Source: a virus. From it: a stretch of DNA of 20,427 nt. The notes below the pieces were generated by a model. It searched no databases. It saw only the letters and a list, made by a program, of their open reading frames with translations, and was not told the origin of the DNA. Positions 1-8,048 of the stretch are shown one piece after another (position 1 is the first letter of the stretch; the number at the start of each line of letters is the position of its first letter). Position numbers and translations under genes: made by a program. Where the stretch lies: the IMG/VR virus record IMGVR_UViG_3300046001_005512, positions 1 to 20,427 of that record, one strand, 5' to 3'.

Positions 1-1929
1 GTCTCTTAAAAATACATTAAATGCATTTATAGGTCCAGCATAATCTTTTAAAATAGAACCGGATGAAGGTATTGATTTAGTAGTTCCTGTATTTTTAAGA
101 GATTTTTTAAATCTATCTCTTAAACCAGCATTCATTACTCCTAAAGCTGTTGAATCTTGTCCTAAAACATAATTATTAGCAGCTGCTCCTACAGTAACCA
201 AAGTAGCTAAATTAGGAGGTACGGTTGTTGTAAAACTTAAATCTCTAACAAAACCACCTGTTGAAGAACCACTTTTATCAAAATAATATCCTTGAATATT
301 AAAATTAGCTAATTCTGTTGATCCTGATAGATTTTTTATAAAGTTATCTTTATTAGGTAATATAACTTCATCTACAAATTTAATTTCATTATTTTCAGTA
401 TCTACTACAGGTGCTAATTTATTAAAATTACCAGTAGCAAAGTTCCATCCTTTACATAAACATTCTAATAAACTAAATAATGGAACTTTACCATCACTAT
501 TTTTTAAAGATTCCATTTGTGTAAGAATATATACTATATTAAAATAAGAATTCATTATATATCCATAACGATTTCCATCTACACTAGGAGCATAAAATGT
601 ATCAGCATCATTAGCAAATTGAATAAATCCACTTGGGGTATTGAATTTAACTTTAAATAAGCATATACCTGGATCTGTACTAATTTGTCTTCCTAACAAA
701 TATATAATATTTTCTCTTACTTTATTATTTATTTTTAATAAAGTTATTTGATTATTAATATCTTCATTACTACCCTCTATATCAGGAATTAGATTTTTTT
801 CTATCCATTTTAAAAACCAACCTAATTTAACATAATATTGAGTAGCTCCTTTATCTTGATAAATTTGTTTAAAAAATGAAACACTATCTCCAGAATCTCT
901 TCCACTATATTCTAAATTAGATTCTGTAATTACTGAAATTCCTTCTTTGCCACTAGCTAAGGGGGCTAATATTTGTTGTTTTTCATAAAACATTTTACCA
1001 ATTTCATGAACATTAGCAAAATCTTTAATTACGGATTCTGGGGTTGGAGCTGGGGGTGTTGAGCCTGAAACAGGAGTTGTAGTTGAAGTATCTAAACTAC
1101 CACCTGGTAGAAGAGCATTAGTTTTAAGTGATTCAATTACATCACCCATACTAATTATTTTTAAAGTAATTTCGTATGTTAAATCTTTAGTAAAATTCCA
1201 AGAAAAGTTAACTACTTTACCTATAAGAGCATCATAATTACCACAAGATTTTTCTCTTTTATCTTGAATTTTATTATAAATTGTATCATAACCTAATTTA
1301 CCTAATAAAAATTCATCTGATAGACTATGTGGATTATCTTTTATGTAAACTCCATCATTGTCAAAATAAGAACTATTACCCCATTCTAATAACATTGAAA
1401 ATCCTAAACGCATATATAACAAATCAATAACATCAAATTGTTGTCTATTATTTGCTTGAATTTTTACTTCTGCTGTTTTAATTGACCCACGAGTTTCAGT
1501 TTTAATAGTAGCTGATTTGATACCAGGCATAGGGCGTAAACCATAATCTGTTCCACCCATTCCATAAGCATAATAATTATAAGGTTGATTTACATTTTCA
1601 CCATCAATAGTTGATTTACCATCCCATATACCACCTCTTGAATAATTATTACTAATAATTTCTCCATTACTACCAGTAACTGGTTTTTGAGTTGTGGTAC
1701 CATTAAATAAAACATTTTCTTTAGCTAAATTAGAACCACCTACACCGAATCCACCTCTTATATTACTATCTATTAGATCAACAGATGATACTAATCTTAC
1801 CCAACCTGTTCTAGCTTCTAAATAAGATAGTTGTTCATTAGTTCTATTTGCAGAACCATATACATTTTGACGTACATCAATTTGTTTTATTATTTCTTTT
1901 GGAAAACCTTCTCCTACTATATTTGACAT
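1..1929 (-). CDS. Large baseplate-type virion protein (C-terminus outside window)
   Basis: The reading frame is open from the ATG at 1929 to the left edge: 643 codons without a stop. The product starts MSNIVGEGFPKEIIKQ. It is rich in Asn, Gly and aromatic residues and has no signal peptide or membrane segment. A Thr/Pro/Ser/Gly linker (about residues 285-305, containing PTPAPPTSGS) separates an N-terminal part from the rest. I do not recognise a named domain. It follows the LysM protein with a 3-base gap, so it is probably translated from the same message. It is the last visible member of a row of tape measure, tube-cap-like and wedge-like genes. That position and its size suggest a baseplate wedge or hub component. 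The role is inferred from context; that it is a real gene is clear from the long open frame and tight spacing. Confidence 0.75.
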   Translation of the reverse strand, partial: MSNIVGEGFPKEIIKQIDVRQNVYGSANRTNEQLSYLEARTGWVRLVSSVDLIDSNIRGGFGVGGSNLAKENVLFNGTTTQKPVTGSNGEIISNNYSRGGIWDGKSTIDGENVNQPYNYYAYGMGGTDYGLRPMPGIKSATIKTETRGSIKTAEVKIQANNRQQFDVIDLLYMRLGFSMLLEWGNSSYFDNDGVYIKDNPHSLSDEFLLGKLGYDTIYNKIQDKREKSCGNYDALIGKVVNFSWNFTKDLTYEITLKIISMGDVIESLKTNALLPGGSLDTSTTTPVSGSTPPAPTPESVIKDFANVHEIGKMFYEKQQILAPLASGKEGISVITESNLEYSGRDSGDSVSFFKQIYQDKGATQYYVKLGWFLKWIEKNLIPDIEGSNEDINNQITLLKINNKVRENIIYLLGRQISTDPGICLFKVKFNTPSGFIQFANDADTFYAPSVDGNRYGYIMNSYFNIVYILTQMESLKNSDGKVPLFSLLECLCKGWNFATGNFNKLAPVVDTENNEIKFVDEVILPNKDNFIKNLSGSTELANFNIQGYYFDKSGSSTGGFVRDLSFTTTVPPNLATLVTVGAAANNYVLGQDSTALGVMNAGLRDRFKKSLKNTGTTKSIPSSGSILKDYAGPINAFNVFLRD

Positions 1930-1932
1930 AAA

Positions 1933-2256
1933 TTAGGTATTTATTGCTGTGAAATTTCTTACTACATTTACATAATTTGCTGGGATTCGTATTTGAATTC
2001 CTTGAGGAATTACTAATGTATTTTGAGGTAAACTTGTTAATGTGCCTGCACCTGCATTGCCTGTATTAGCAATAGATATAACCCACCATAAAGAACTATC
2101 TTTATAATATTGTTGTGCTAACACATCAAATCTATCACCTTGAGTTGTATAAACGTAAATATCATTTTCGGATAATTGTACCTCAGGGTATCTTGATGTT
2201 TGATAAACAAGATTTCCATCAATTTTTATTTTTGGTATGTTTTGATATCTATTCAT
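1933..2256 (-). CDS. LysM-like baseplate wedge protein (T4 gp53-like)
   Basis: This is a 107-residue protein. Residues 33-95 have the pattern of phage LysM-type baseplate proteins: a strand with YVYTTQGDRFDVLAQQYY, then SSLWWVISIANTG, then a short loop and the ending LVIPQGIQIRIP. In T4, gp53 carries a LysM domain and helps clamp wedges around the hub; other contractile tails use small LysM proteins at the tube/baseplate junction. The protein has no signal peptide, so peptidoglycan hydrolysis or export is unlikely and a structural role fits better. It is shorter than T4 gp53, so it may be little more than the LysM module. The gene sits 2 bases after the 596-residue gene and 3 bases before the large left-edge gene, consistent with one operon. 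The LysM assignment is fairly safe; gp53 equivalence is an inference. Confidence 0.7.
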   Translation of the reverse strand: MNRYQNIPKIKIDGNLVYQTSRYPEVQLSENDIYVYTTQGDRFDVLAQQYYKDSSLWWVISIANTGNAGAGTLTSLPQNTLVIPQGIQIRIPANYVNVVRNFTAINT

Positions 2257-2258
2257 TA

Positions 2259-4049
2259 TTATTGAGCAGCTACTGGAGCATTTGAAGTATTAGAAAATTC
2301 ATAATTACTATCTGCATTATTGGGTCCATTGGATAAAGCTATAAATCTTTCAGGTCCATAAGTTTCTGCAAAACCTTCACCATCAGTTCCAAAGGAATTA
2401 CCTTGAAGTCTTGGAATAAAGTTTTGAATTGGTGTAAAATTAAATCCTGTAACTCTAATAATTTGAGTTAATTCTTTTACAGTTCCATCTTCTGACCCTG
2501 GTGTTATTCCAATTCCTATTTCCCATGGACTATCTTCACTCATTTCATATGTTAATCCCGTTATAAAGCCAGGTTGTTCATATAAATAACCACCAATTGT
2601 TAATTGAACTAAATTACCTCTCATATAACCATTTGGACTGTAGTCTGGGGCTAATGTAGATGCAAGATAATTTAATTTTTTATACATTGGAATAAGTTCC
2701 TGTTTTGATTGAGCAGCAACGGTCCATGATAATGAAATTTGTCGAGTAAACCCACCATAAGTGTAGAAATTTTCACCTCTACCAAGATATTGAAAACTAT
2801 TCCATTGAGCATTATATGAATCTGATATAGGTCCTAAAAATGCTCTAAAATGCATAAATGTTTTAAAATTAGGAGCATCATTATCAATAACAGCAATTCT
2901 AAATTTTACAAAATCATTTATTACATCATCTGTAGATACATTTTGACTTCTATATATAGGTAATGAATTTATTTTATCTAAACCAAGAGAATAAGAACCT
3001 ATTTGAGGAATATCTCTATTACCATATGATACACCTTTAGAATAATCAGCATAGCTTTTATTTTGTCTTTGTCCTGGGTCTCCTATATTTACACGTTTTT
3101 CAAAATTTCCTGCATCTTGGTCTGAATAATTTAGTGAATAAGCTGTTGCTCCACTATCAGTAGCATTTTTGCCTTCTGTAGTACTAATACCTAGTTTTTC
3201 TCTTAATATTTTTCTAAAATCTTGAATTTTAGGAGAAGAAATACTACCTTGTGGTCCTGAACTTTGAGCTTCTGGTATTAAAGGAAGTAAGGGTGCTTGA
3301 TAATAAGGTGCAAATAAATCTTTAGAATTAAAAACCCAGTTACCTGTAGATTTACCAACAGTAAAATTATTATTTTTAGTTGGATTTGTTAAAAAAGTTC
3401 GAGATAACTTAGAATATTTTATAGCTGTGTTTCCTACTCCTAATAAAGAACCAGGACCACCTGTATAGGTCATCACATTAGTACCATTATTAAGTATTAC
3501 TCCTGTACCAAAAGGACGAGGAGTGCCTTCTAGGGGTGAAGTTGAAGTTACTTCATATAAATTAAATAATCTATTTTCAGATGGTGGTTTAAATTTATTT
3601 ACTTTAAAATCATATAAAGCATCGTTATTAGCATCTACTCCTGTTTCAGCAAATGGATTAAGACCTTGTTTATTTAAATGATAACCACCAGCTATTACAC
3701 CTGCTTGTGCTAATGTGTTTAATGGAGAATATATACCTTCGTTTAATGTACGACCACTAGTTTGAGTACGAACTGCTGTACGTGATAATAATTGTTGTTT
3801 AGCAATAAAAAGTAATCCGTTTGGAGACTTTGTATCAATAAACATTTTACCTAAACGTTTAATATCTGTGAGAGAATCTCTTACAGCATTTATTCCGCCT
3901 CGTAAAATAAAATCTTCATTAGCTCCTAAATCATTAAAGCTATCAGGTATTGGTGTTTGAATATAGGGTTGGCCACTATACCCTCCACCAAGGGTATCTT
4001 TCCCATATCTTAGGGACTTAAGATCAGTCTTTAAGTCAATTAACCCCAT
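2259..4049 (-). CDS. Tail tube cap / baseplate-like structural protein
   Basis: This is a 596-residue protein starting MGLIDLKTDLKSLRYG. The N-terminal 380 residues are Asn/Ser/Gly-rich, without a recognisable domain. Residues 385-520 look like a tube-fold domain: FRAFLGPISDSYNAQW, then FQYLGRGENFYTYGGFTRQI, ISLSWTVAAQSKQEL, LNYLASTLAPDYS and a GYMRGNLVQLTIGGY strand. This resembles the domain I associate with the T4 gp48/gp54 type, which terminates or starts the tail tube. Its start overlaps the stop of the preceding small gene as TAATG (4051-4047), so translation is probably coupled. Its location just after the tape measure matches the usual place of tube-initiator genes. Structural role is likely; the exact equivalence to gp48 or gp54 is tentative. 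Profile-profile comparison would be decisive. Confidence 0.65.
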   Translation of the reverse strand: MGLIDLKTDLKSLRYGKDTLGGGYSGQPYIQTPIPDSFNDLGANEDFILRGGINAVRDSLTDIKRLGKMFIDTKSPNGLLFIAKQQLLSRTAVRTQTSGRTLNEGIYSPLNTLAQAGVIAGGYHLNKQGLNPFAETGVDANNDALYDFKVNKFKPPSENRLFNLYEVTSTSPLEGTPRPFGTGVILNNGTNVMTYTGGPGSLLGVGNTAIKYSKLSRTFLTNPTKNNNFTVGKSTGNWVFNSKDLFAPYYQAPLLPLIPEAQSSGPQGSISSPKIQDFRKILREKLGISTTEGKNATDSGATAYSLNYSDQDAGNFEKRVNIGDPGQRQNKSYADYSKGVSYGNRDIPQIGSYSLGLDKINSLPIYRSQNVSTDDVINDFVKFRIAVIDNDAPNFKTFMHFRAFLGPISDSYNAQWNSFQYLGRGENFYTYGGFTRQISLSWTVAAQSKQELIPMYKKLNYLASTLAPDYSPNGYMRGNLVQLTIGGYLYEQPGFITGLTYEMSEDSPWEIGIGITPGSEDGTVKELTQIIRVTGFNFTPIQNFIPRLQGNSFGTDGEGFAETYGPERFIALSNGPNNADSNYEFSNTSNAPVAAQ

Positions 4050-4294
4050 TATTTAGGTGGATTATCCAAATATTTACTTGGTGTTTTTCCGTCTAAATCA
4101 AGTTGTGAGGTAGCTAATGATTTTTGATAATTAGAAACACCATCATATTGTAAAGGTGTTTTGCCATCTAAGTCTAATTGTGAGGCAGCTAAATCTTTTT
4201 GATAGTTTGAAGCACCATCATATTTTACTGGTGTTTTACCATCTAAATCAGTTAGTACTGAACCTGCTTTTGTTAATTTATCTAATAGTCCCAT
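4049..4294 (-). CDS. Small protein with 25-residue LDGKTP repeats
   Basis: This is an 81-residue protein made almost entirely of an internal repeat. LDGKTP occurs at residues 17-22, 42-47 and 67-72, exactly 25 residues apart, each followed by a YDG-SNYQK-type stretch (the third copy is truncated and ends in NPPK). The N-terminus MGLLDKLTKA resembles that of the next gene (MGLIDLKTD), which could mean a shared short signal for docking to the same partner. Its stop overlaps the next start by one base (TAATG), so both are probably made in fixed proportion. It begins 31 bases after the tape measure stop, where a candidate promoter motif lies. The function is unknown; its place between tape measure and baseplate genes suggests a small tail or assembly component. 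Confidence 0.7.
   Translation of the reverse strand: MGLLDKLTKAGSVLTDLDGKTPVKYDGASNYQKDLAASQLDLDGKTPLQYDGVSNYQKSLATSQLDLDGKTPSKYLDNPPK
4055..4246 (-). repeat. Three in-frame 75-bp coding repeats
   Basis: Two full copies and one partial copy of a 25-codon unit make up the small protein. Each copy starts with LDGKTP. The DNA copies have drifted at synonymous positions (the Lys-Thr-Pro codons differ between copies), so the repeat is old or held at protein level rather than freshly duplicated. Confidence 0.75.
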
Positions 4295-4312
4295 TGTTGT
4301 GTTATTTTTTAT

Positions 4313-4321
4313 TATAAATAT
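4313..4321 (-). promoter_or_regulatory. Candidate promoter motif ATATTTATA
   Basis: The exact nine-mer (TATAAATAT on the plus strand) lies 18 bases upstream of the small repeat gene, in one of the few real intergenic gaps. The same nine-mer occurs in four other gaps. Low sequence complexity makes the call tentative. Confidence 0.35.
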
Positions 4322-4325
4322 TAAA

Positions 4326-6896
4326 TTATTGAACTCTATATGTTCCTACATTCATTGCTGTACCTACTTTAGTAGCATCTAAATATACATTTCCTCCTGC
4401 TTTTACAGCAGCTACAAGTTCTCTAAGTAATGCTGTTACTTCTTCACTTCCACCACCCAAATTAGTACCACCCATTATAACATCACCTTTATTGGCTTTT
4501 ATAATTTGTTTTGAACCTGGGCGAATAATAAAATCATCGGCTTCTTCAGCATCTGCAAAGAAATTTTTATATGCTCCATATCCTGCTCCTAAAGCACCAC
4601 CAATTGCTGCTCCTGGAACTGCTCCTATTCCTCCAAAAAATGCACCAATTGTACCTCCTATTCCTGCTCCTGTTAAAGCTGAACTTCCTATATCTGTAGC
4701 TTTTCCAACATTTCTTGCTTTTGCTGCTGCTTCAAGTTGACCGGATTGTTCAAGTTCTTGGGCTTTTTCCATTTGGTTTTCAGTAGCATAATCTAATGCT
4801 GCACCACCAAGTAAAGAACCTACTCCACCAGCTAAACCCTTAGCTATTTTTAAACCAGTACCCCCCATTTTTAAAGCTCTCATATAAGCTTTAGGGTTTT
4901 TAAATAATGTTTTTGCTTGTTTAGCTAAAGAAGCTGGTTTTGCTCCTTTTCCTAATGAACCTGATGAACCTGATAAATCTGTATCACCTAAGCCACCTCC
5001 CCCACCGGCTACAATTACATGTAATGGTTTTAAGGCTGAACCATCCGGTTTCATTATGTTTTTTGCAAACATTGCTACTTTAAAAGCAACAAAACCAGCA
5101 AGTATTTTATCTAAATTAGGGATAACATATTTAGCTAATCCATCTGCAAGACCTGTTACAATTTTAGCAAATTTATCCATATTTTCAGGAGAGAAAAGAG
5201 ATTTTGCTAATGGTGCAAAGGCATTTGCTATACTTTCTTTAGCTTGTTCATAAGTTTTATTAAGTTCTTGAGCAGCTTTTTGTTGTTTAAGAGTATCATC
5301 TATACCTTTAGTTTTAAAAGCAGCAATTGCTTCTTCTCTACTAACACCTTTTTCCATTTCATATGCAATTGCTTTTTCAATAGATGCTTGATCTTTTCCT
5401 AATTTGTTTTGCAATTCCATAGATTCTTGCATTTGAAGTAATTCTTCTCTACTAAGACCTAAAGTTTTTGCAAATTGATCTTGTGCAATTACATTACCTT
5501 TGATTTTATCTTTGTTTTCAGTTATTAAACGCTGCATTTCTTTAGTCTGTGTTGTAACATCCCCTGTTAATGCTGCATATCTTAATTGTTCAAGATTTAA
5601 ATCTGTATTTAATAATAATTCTGATTGAATTTCATCAGCTATACTTTCTTCAAAATTTAAAGTATTTTCTGCTGCTTTTTGTATTTGGTCTAAAGAAGCT
5701 CCCATTTTAGCTGCTTCAATAGCTGCTTTTGTTAGTTCAGTAGTTGAACCTTTTAAATTTACTCTTATAGAAGCACTAGATGAGGTAATGTTTTTTAAAA
5801 CTTTATTTTCATTTACTGCGGCTTTATTTCTAACATTATATAAACCTGTTTGAACAGCTACATCTTTTGTTATATTTTCAAATTCAGTCCCATTTAATTG
5901 AGATATTCTATATAATTTAGAAGCTTCTTCACCTGAAAGACCTAAGTATGAAGTTAAATCAACATATGTTTTTAAATTCTTTTCGGATACACTAGCAAAA
6001 GTCCCAGTTTCATTATTTAAATCCGTGAAAGCTTTTTGTATTTCTTTTGAATTATAATACAAACCACCACTACTTGAAGCTATATCTCTAAAACTTTGTA
6101 CTAAATTATTAGCTTGTGAACCTATAGCTATAAAATTTCTTCCAGCATCAGCAACATCGTCTTTAAATGAAAAAGCTATTGTTTTTAAATAAGTAAAAGA
6201 TTTGCTTATTAAATTTACATAAATTAAAGGATCATTAAATGCTTGAAGTAATCCTTTACCTAATGATTTTGTAGCAGCACCTAATACTTTAAATTTACCT
6301 ACAATTCCTAAAGTATTTGTTTCTGATACACCTAATGCTTTTGCTTGTTCTACAGCTGATTGTCTAGCATCTTCAAATACATCATCTAAACCACTTAATC
6401 CTAATTTAGATGCTAATTTAGATGCTGCTGAAAGACCAGCACCTGATAGTCCTATACTTTTATTTATATTTTGAGAATAAGAAAGTTGTTTTTTTAATTC
6501 TTTTTCATATTCTTTATTTTGTTCAATAATTTTATCGTATTCTTTTTTTAATTTACTAGCATTTTTAACGCCATTAACTTCAGCAATTTCAATTGCTGTT
6601 TTTATTGCTGCTAATTTTGAATTTCTTTCTTGAATTTGACGAGTTATATCTCGTTGTTTTAATAATCCATTTGATGCTTTTTCGTTTGATGATGCTAAAT
6701 CTTTACTAATTTTACTTAAATTGTTAAGACCAGATTGAGCATCCTTAACCATATTTTTAGCTACATCTTCTCCTCTACTCAATGCTTCTTCAAAATAATC
6801 ACCTATTTTAGATGATATATTACGAAAAGCATCTTCAACTACTCTTGCAGTATCTTGTGCTTCTTTTTTAATTCTTTTTTCGTTATCTAAAGCCAT
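4326..6896 (-). CDS. Tail tape measure protein
   Basis: This is an 856-residue protein and the longest complete gene here. Residues 1-150 are a highly charged helix with heptad-like spacing. Residues 150-600 are mostly helical, Lys/Glu/Ala-rich and Gly-poor. From about 590 hydrophobic and Gly/Ala-rich segments appear, the clearest at about 735-780 (GAGIGGTIGAFFGGIGAVPG). These are typical of tape measures that end up in the host membrane. The C-terminus contains FIIRPGSKQIIKANKGDVIM and VYLDATKVGTAMN, a tail-tip type ending seen in many tape measures. The tape measure rule (about 0.15 nm per residue) predicts a tail near 130 nm. The gene follows a gp26-like gene with a frameshifted extension, the usual position just after tail assembly chaperones. 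Its start has no Shine-Dalgarno sequence; a hairpin and a promoter-like motif lie upstream. Confidence 0.9.
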   Translation of the reverse strand: MALDNEKRIKKEAQDTARVVEDAFRNISSKIGDYFEEALSRGEDVAKNMVKDAQSGLNNLSKISKDLASSNEKASNGLLKQRDITRQIQERNSKLAAIKTAIEIAEVNGVKNASKLKKEYDKIIEQNKEYEKELKKQLSYSQNINKSIGLSGAGLSAASKLASKLGLSGLDDVFEDARQSAVEQAKALGVSETNTLGIVGKFKVLGAATKSLGKGLLQAFNDPLIYVNLISKSFTYLKTIAFSFKDDVADAGRNFIAIGSQANNLVQSFRDIASSSGGLYYNSKEIQKAFTDLNNETGTFASVSEKNLKTYVDLTSYLGLSGEEASKLYRISQLNGTEFENITKDVAVQTGLYNVRNKAAVNENKVLKNITSSSASIRVNLKGSTTELTKAAIEAAKMGASLDQIQKAAENTLNFEESIADEIQSELLLNTDLNLEQLRYAALTGDVTTQTKEMQRLITENKDKIKGNVIAQDQFAKTLGLSREELLQMQESMELQNKLGKDQASIEKAIAYEMEKGVSREEAIAAFKTKGIDDTLKQQKAAQELNKTYEQAKESIANAFAPLAKSLFSPENMDKFAKIVTGLADGLAKYVIPNLDKILAGFVAFKVAMFAKNIMKPDGSALKPLHVIVAGGGGGLGDTDLSGSSGSLGKGAKPASLAKQAKTLFKNPKAYMRALKMGGTGLKIAKGLAGGVGSLLGGAALDYATENQMEKAQELEQSGQLEAAAKARNVGKATDIGSSALTGAGIGGTIGAFFGGIGAVPGAAIGGALGAGYGAYKNFFADAEEADDFIIRPGSKQIIKANKGDVIMGGTNLGGGSEEVTALLRELVAAVKAGGNVYLDATKVGTAMNVGTYRVQ

Positions 6897-6911
6897 TAGT
6901 TAGGTATATGT

Positions 6912-6920
6912 TATAAATAT
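6912..6920 (-). promoter_or_regulatory. Candidate promoter motif ATATTTATA
   Basis: An exact copy of the recurring nine-mer sits 15 bases before the tape measure start and directly after a perfect hairpin. On the coding strand it reads AATATTTATAACATA, sharing the trailing AACA with the copies upstream of sheath and tube. Confidence 0.35.
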
Positions 6921-6921
6921 T

Positions 6922-6947
6922 AAAGGCATCATTTCTTTGATGCCTTT
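6922..6947 (-). terminator. Perfect 10-bp hairpin, possible weak terminator
   Basis: AAAGGCATCA and TGATGCCTTT pair perfectly around a 6-base loop. The stem includes the stop codon of the frameshift extension (TGA at 6931-6929) and is followed on the coding strand by an AT-rich stretch starting TTTAATATTTAT. It has A-tract/T-tract flanks on both sides, so it could end or slow transcription from either direction. The U tract is short, so partial read-through into the tape measure gene is expected. Confidence 0.55.
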
Positions 6948-7228
6948 GTTTTATAAGAAGGAATTGATGGAGATGGAGCAATTCCCGTATTTTTAGCCAT
7001 TTTAAGATTTCTTATAGAAGTTTGTACTGAATCTTCTTGTGATTTTTGATTCTGAGATTCAAAGTAGTTTCTAATTTTACTAAATGTATATTTTCTTAAC
7101 CATAAAGGCATATCGTATATAGTATTCCAATCATATCCTCCATTACCATGAAATACTATTTCATGGATTTGATTAAAAACTTTTTCTCTATATTCAGATG
7201 CCTCACTAGGCGTCAGGGAAAAAAAAAT
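6929..7228 (-). CDS. Frameshift extension of the gp26-like gene (tail assembly chaperone type)
   Basis: This is an open frame of 99 codons, starting right after a stop at 7231-7229 and ending at the TGA at 6931-6929. It has no ATG until 7111, yet the part before that ATG looks fully coding: SLTPSEASEYREKVFNQIHE, then IVFHGNGGYDWNTIYDMPLW and LRKYTFSKIRNYF. A helix followed by a GGYDW--IYDMPLWLRK segment is a pattern I associate with small T4-like phage proteins encoded after gp26. It overlaps the end of the gp26-like gene in the +1 frame, over a run of nine U. The most economical reading is that ribosomes shift frame and make a fusion of about 339 residues. A separate 60-residue protein from the ATG at 7111 would lose the most conserved part and lacks a ribosome binding site, so I consider it unlikely. 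Confidence 0.65.
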   Translation of the reverse strand: MFFSLTPSEASEYREKVFNQIHEIVFHGNGGYDWNTIYDMPLWLRKYTFSKIRNYFESQNQKSQEDSVQTSIRNLKMAKNTGIAPSPSIPSYKTKASKK

Positions 7229-7949
7229 TTAATCCAATTGGAATGTTTATTTTTTCAGTTTCTTCATTTGATATTTCTATTTCAAATGTTAAATCAACAT
7301 CTGGTTGGATTTTACCAATATATTCTCTTAATGATCTAGAATCTTTAGCTAAAAGATAATTATCTACAAATTCACGAATTGTTTTTTTCTCATAATCACC
7401 ATCAATAGATAAAATAACTTGTTTTAAACGAGTTGTTAATTCAGGAACACTATCTTTGTTAATTTTTTTAAGACCTTTTAATTCATCTTCAATTTTATTT
7501 TCATCACCTTCTGTTAAAAGTTTAAATGTAATAGGTGTATTAGAATGAGGTAAAGTAAATGCAAATTCATTTTTACCTTTAATAAAAATAGAATCATCTA
7601 AAACTTTATTATTTAATTTAGATAAATCAACTACTTTCACTTCGCCTAAGTAATTAAAATCATAATCTTTACCATAACCTAAAATACGAGATGCTACTAA
7701 CAATGCATTTTTATCACCAATTAAAAGTGTATTATAATCAAATTTAGTAACAATTAATGATTGTAGTAATTTATCAATTACTACACCTTTTACGATATAA
7801 TTTTGATTAGTTAAGATATCTTCTTCTCTTGCAGTCATGTATTTCATTTCAACTTGACCAGATGATAAAGGATGTCCTTCGGGATAAACTAAACCTTTTG
7901 AAGGTAAATCTACCATTTCGGTAGGAAATTTAAATTTTTGTTCTTCCAT
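7206..7949 (-). CDS. T4 gp26-like baseplate / tail assembly protein
   Basis: This is a 247-residue protein. Residues 14-50 carry the signature of the T4 baseplate protein family to which gp26 belongs: LPSKGLVYPEGHPLSSGQVE followed by MKYMTAREEDILTNQ. The middle is helical and charged, and the end is a strand-rich part finishing NIPIGLNFFFPDA. From memory, relatives end in a similar NFFWP stretch, so the zero-frame ending looks genuine rather than a broken tail. Such proteins were described as baseplate hub subunits, but their position before the tape measure and the frameshifted extension also fit a tail assembly chaperone, analogous to lambda G and GT. The gene starts about 100 bases after the tail tube gene, behind a terminator and a promoter-like motif, so it is probably made at a different level from the tube. 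Confidence 0.8.
   Translation of the reverse strand: MEEQKFKFPTEMVDLPSKGLVYPEGHPLSSGQVEMKYMTAREEDILTNQNYIVKGVVIDKLLQSLIVTKFDYNTLLIGDKNALLVASRILGYGKDYDFNYLGEVKVVDLSKLNNKVLDDSIFIKGKNEFAFTLPHSNTPITFKLLTEGDENKIEDELKGLKKINKDSVPELTTRLKQVILSIDGDYEKKTIREFVDNYLLAKDSRSLREYIGKIQPDVDLTFEIEISNEETEKINIPIGLNFFFPDA
7209..7228 (-). other. Candidate recoding site: run of nine U
   Basis: The mRNA reads AAU UUU UUU UUC CCU GAC GCC UAG in the gp26-like frame; the nine U are at 7227-7219. The frames overlap only between 7228 and 7206. A +1 slip of UUU to UUU, a tandem -2 slip of UUU-UUC to UUU-UUU, or polymerase slippage on the homopolymer would all give the same downstream frame. A sequencing indel in the homopolymer is the alternative. 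Confidence 0.55.
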
Positions 7950-7980
7950 AATTTTTATTTTTTATAACTTTATTGTCATA

Positions 7981-7989
7981 TATAAATAT
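7981..7989 (-). promoter_or_regulatory. Candidate promoter motif ATATTTATA
   Basis: An exact copy of the recurring nine-mer lies 31 bases before the gp26-like start and a few bases after the terminator of the tail tube gene. It is embedded in a longer AT palindrome (CATATATTTATATATG), which makes chance occurrence more likely here than at the other sites. Confidence 0.3.
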
Positions 7990-7995
7990 ATGAGA

Positions 7996-8029
7996 AAAAA
8001 AGAAACTCGCAAAAAATGCGAGCTCTTTT
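7996..8029 (-). terminator. Intrinsic terminator after the tail tube gene
   Basis: On the coding strand CTCGCA and TGCGAG form a 6-bp stem around a five-T loop. The stem can be extended by AAAAG/CTTTT pairing across a small internal loop, and TTTCTTTTTTT follows directly. It lies 20-50 bases after the tail tube stop. It would cut transcription after the two most abundant tail proteins. Confidence 0.75.
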
Positions 8030-8048
8030 AATAATAATTGTAATTTTA

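Noticed and set aside
6929-7111. Independent 60-residue gene starting at 7111
   Set aside because: Conserved-looking coding sequence continues upstream of this ATG in the same frame back to the U9 run, and no ribosome binding site precedes the ATG. A frameshift product explains it better.
7148-7339. Plus-strand 63-codon frame across the gp26-like gene end
   Set aside because: Antisense to two supported coding frames, hydrophobic low-complexity product, no leader.
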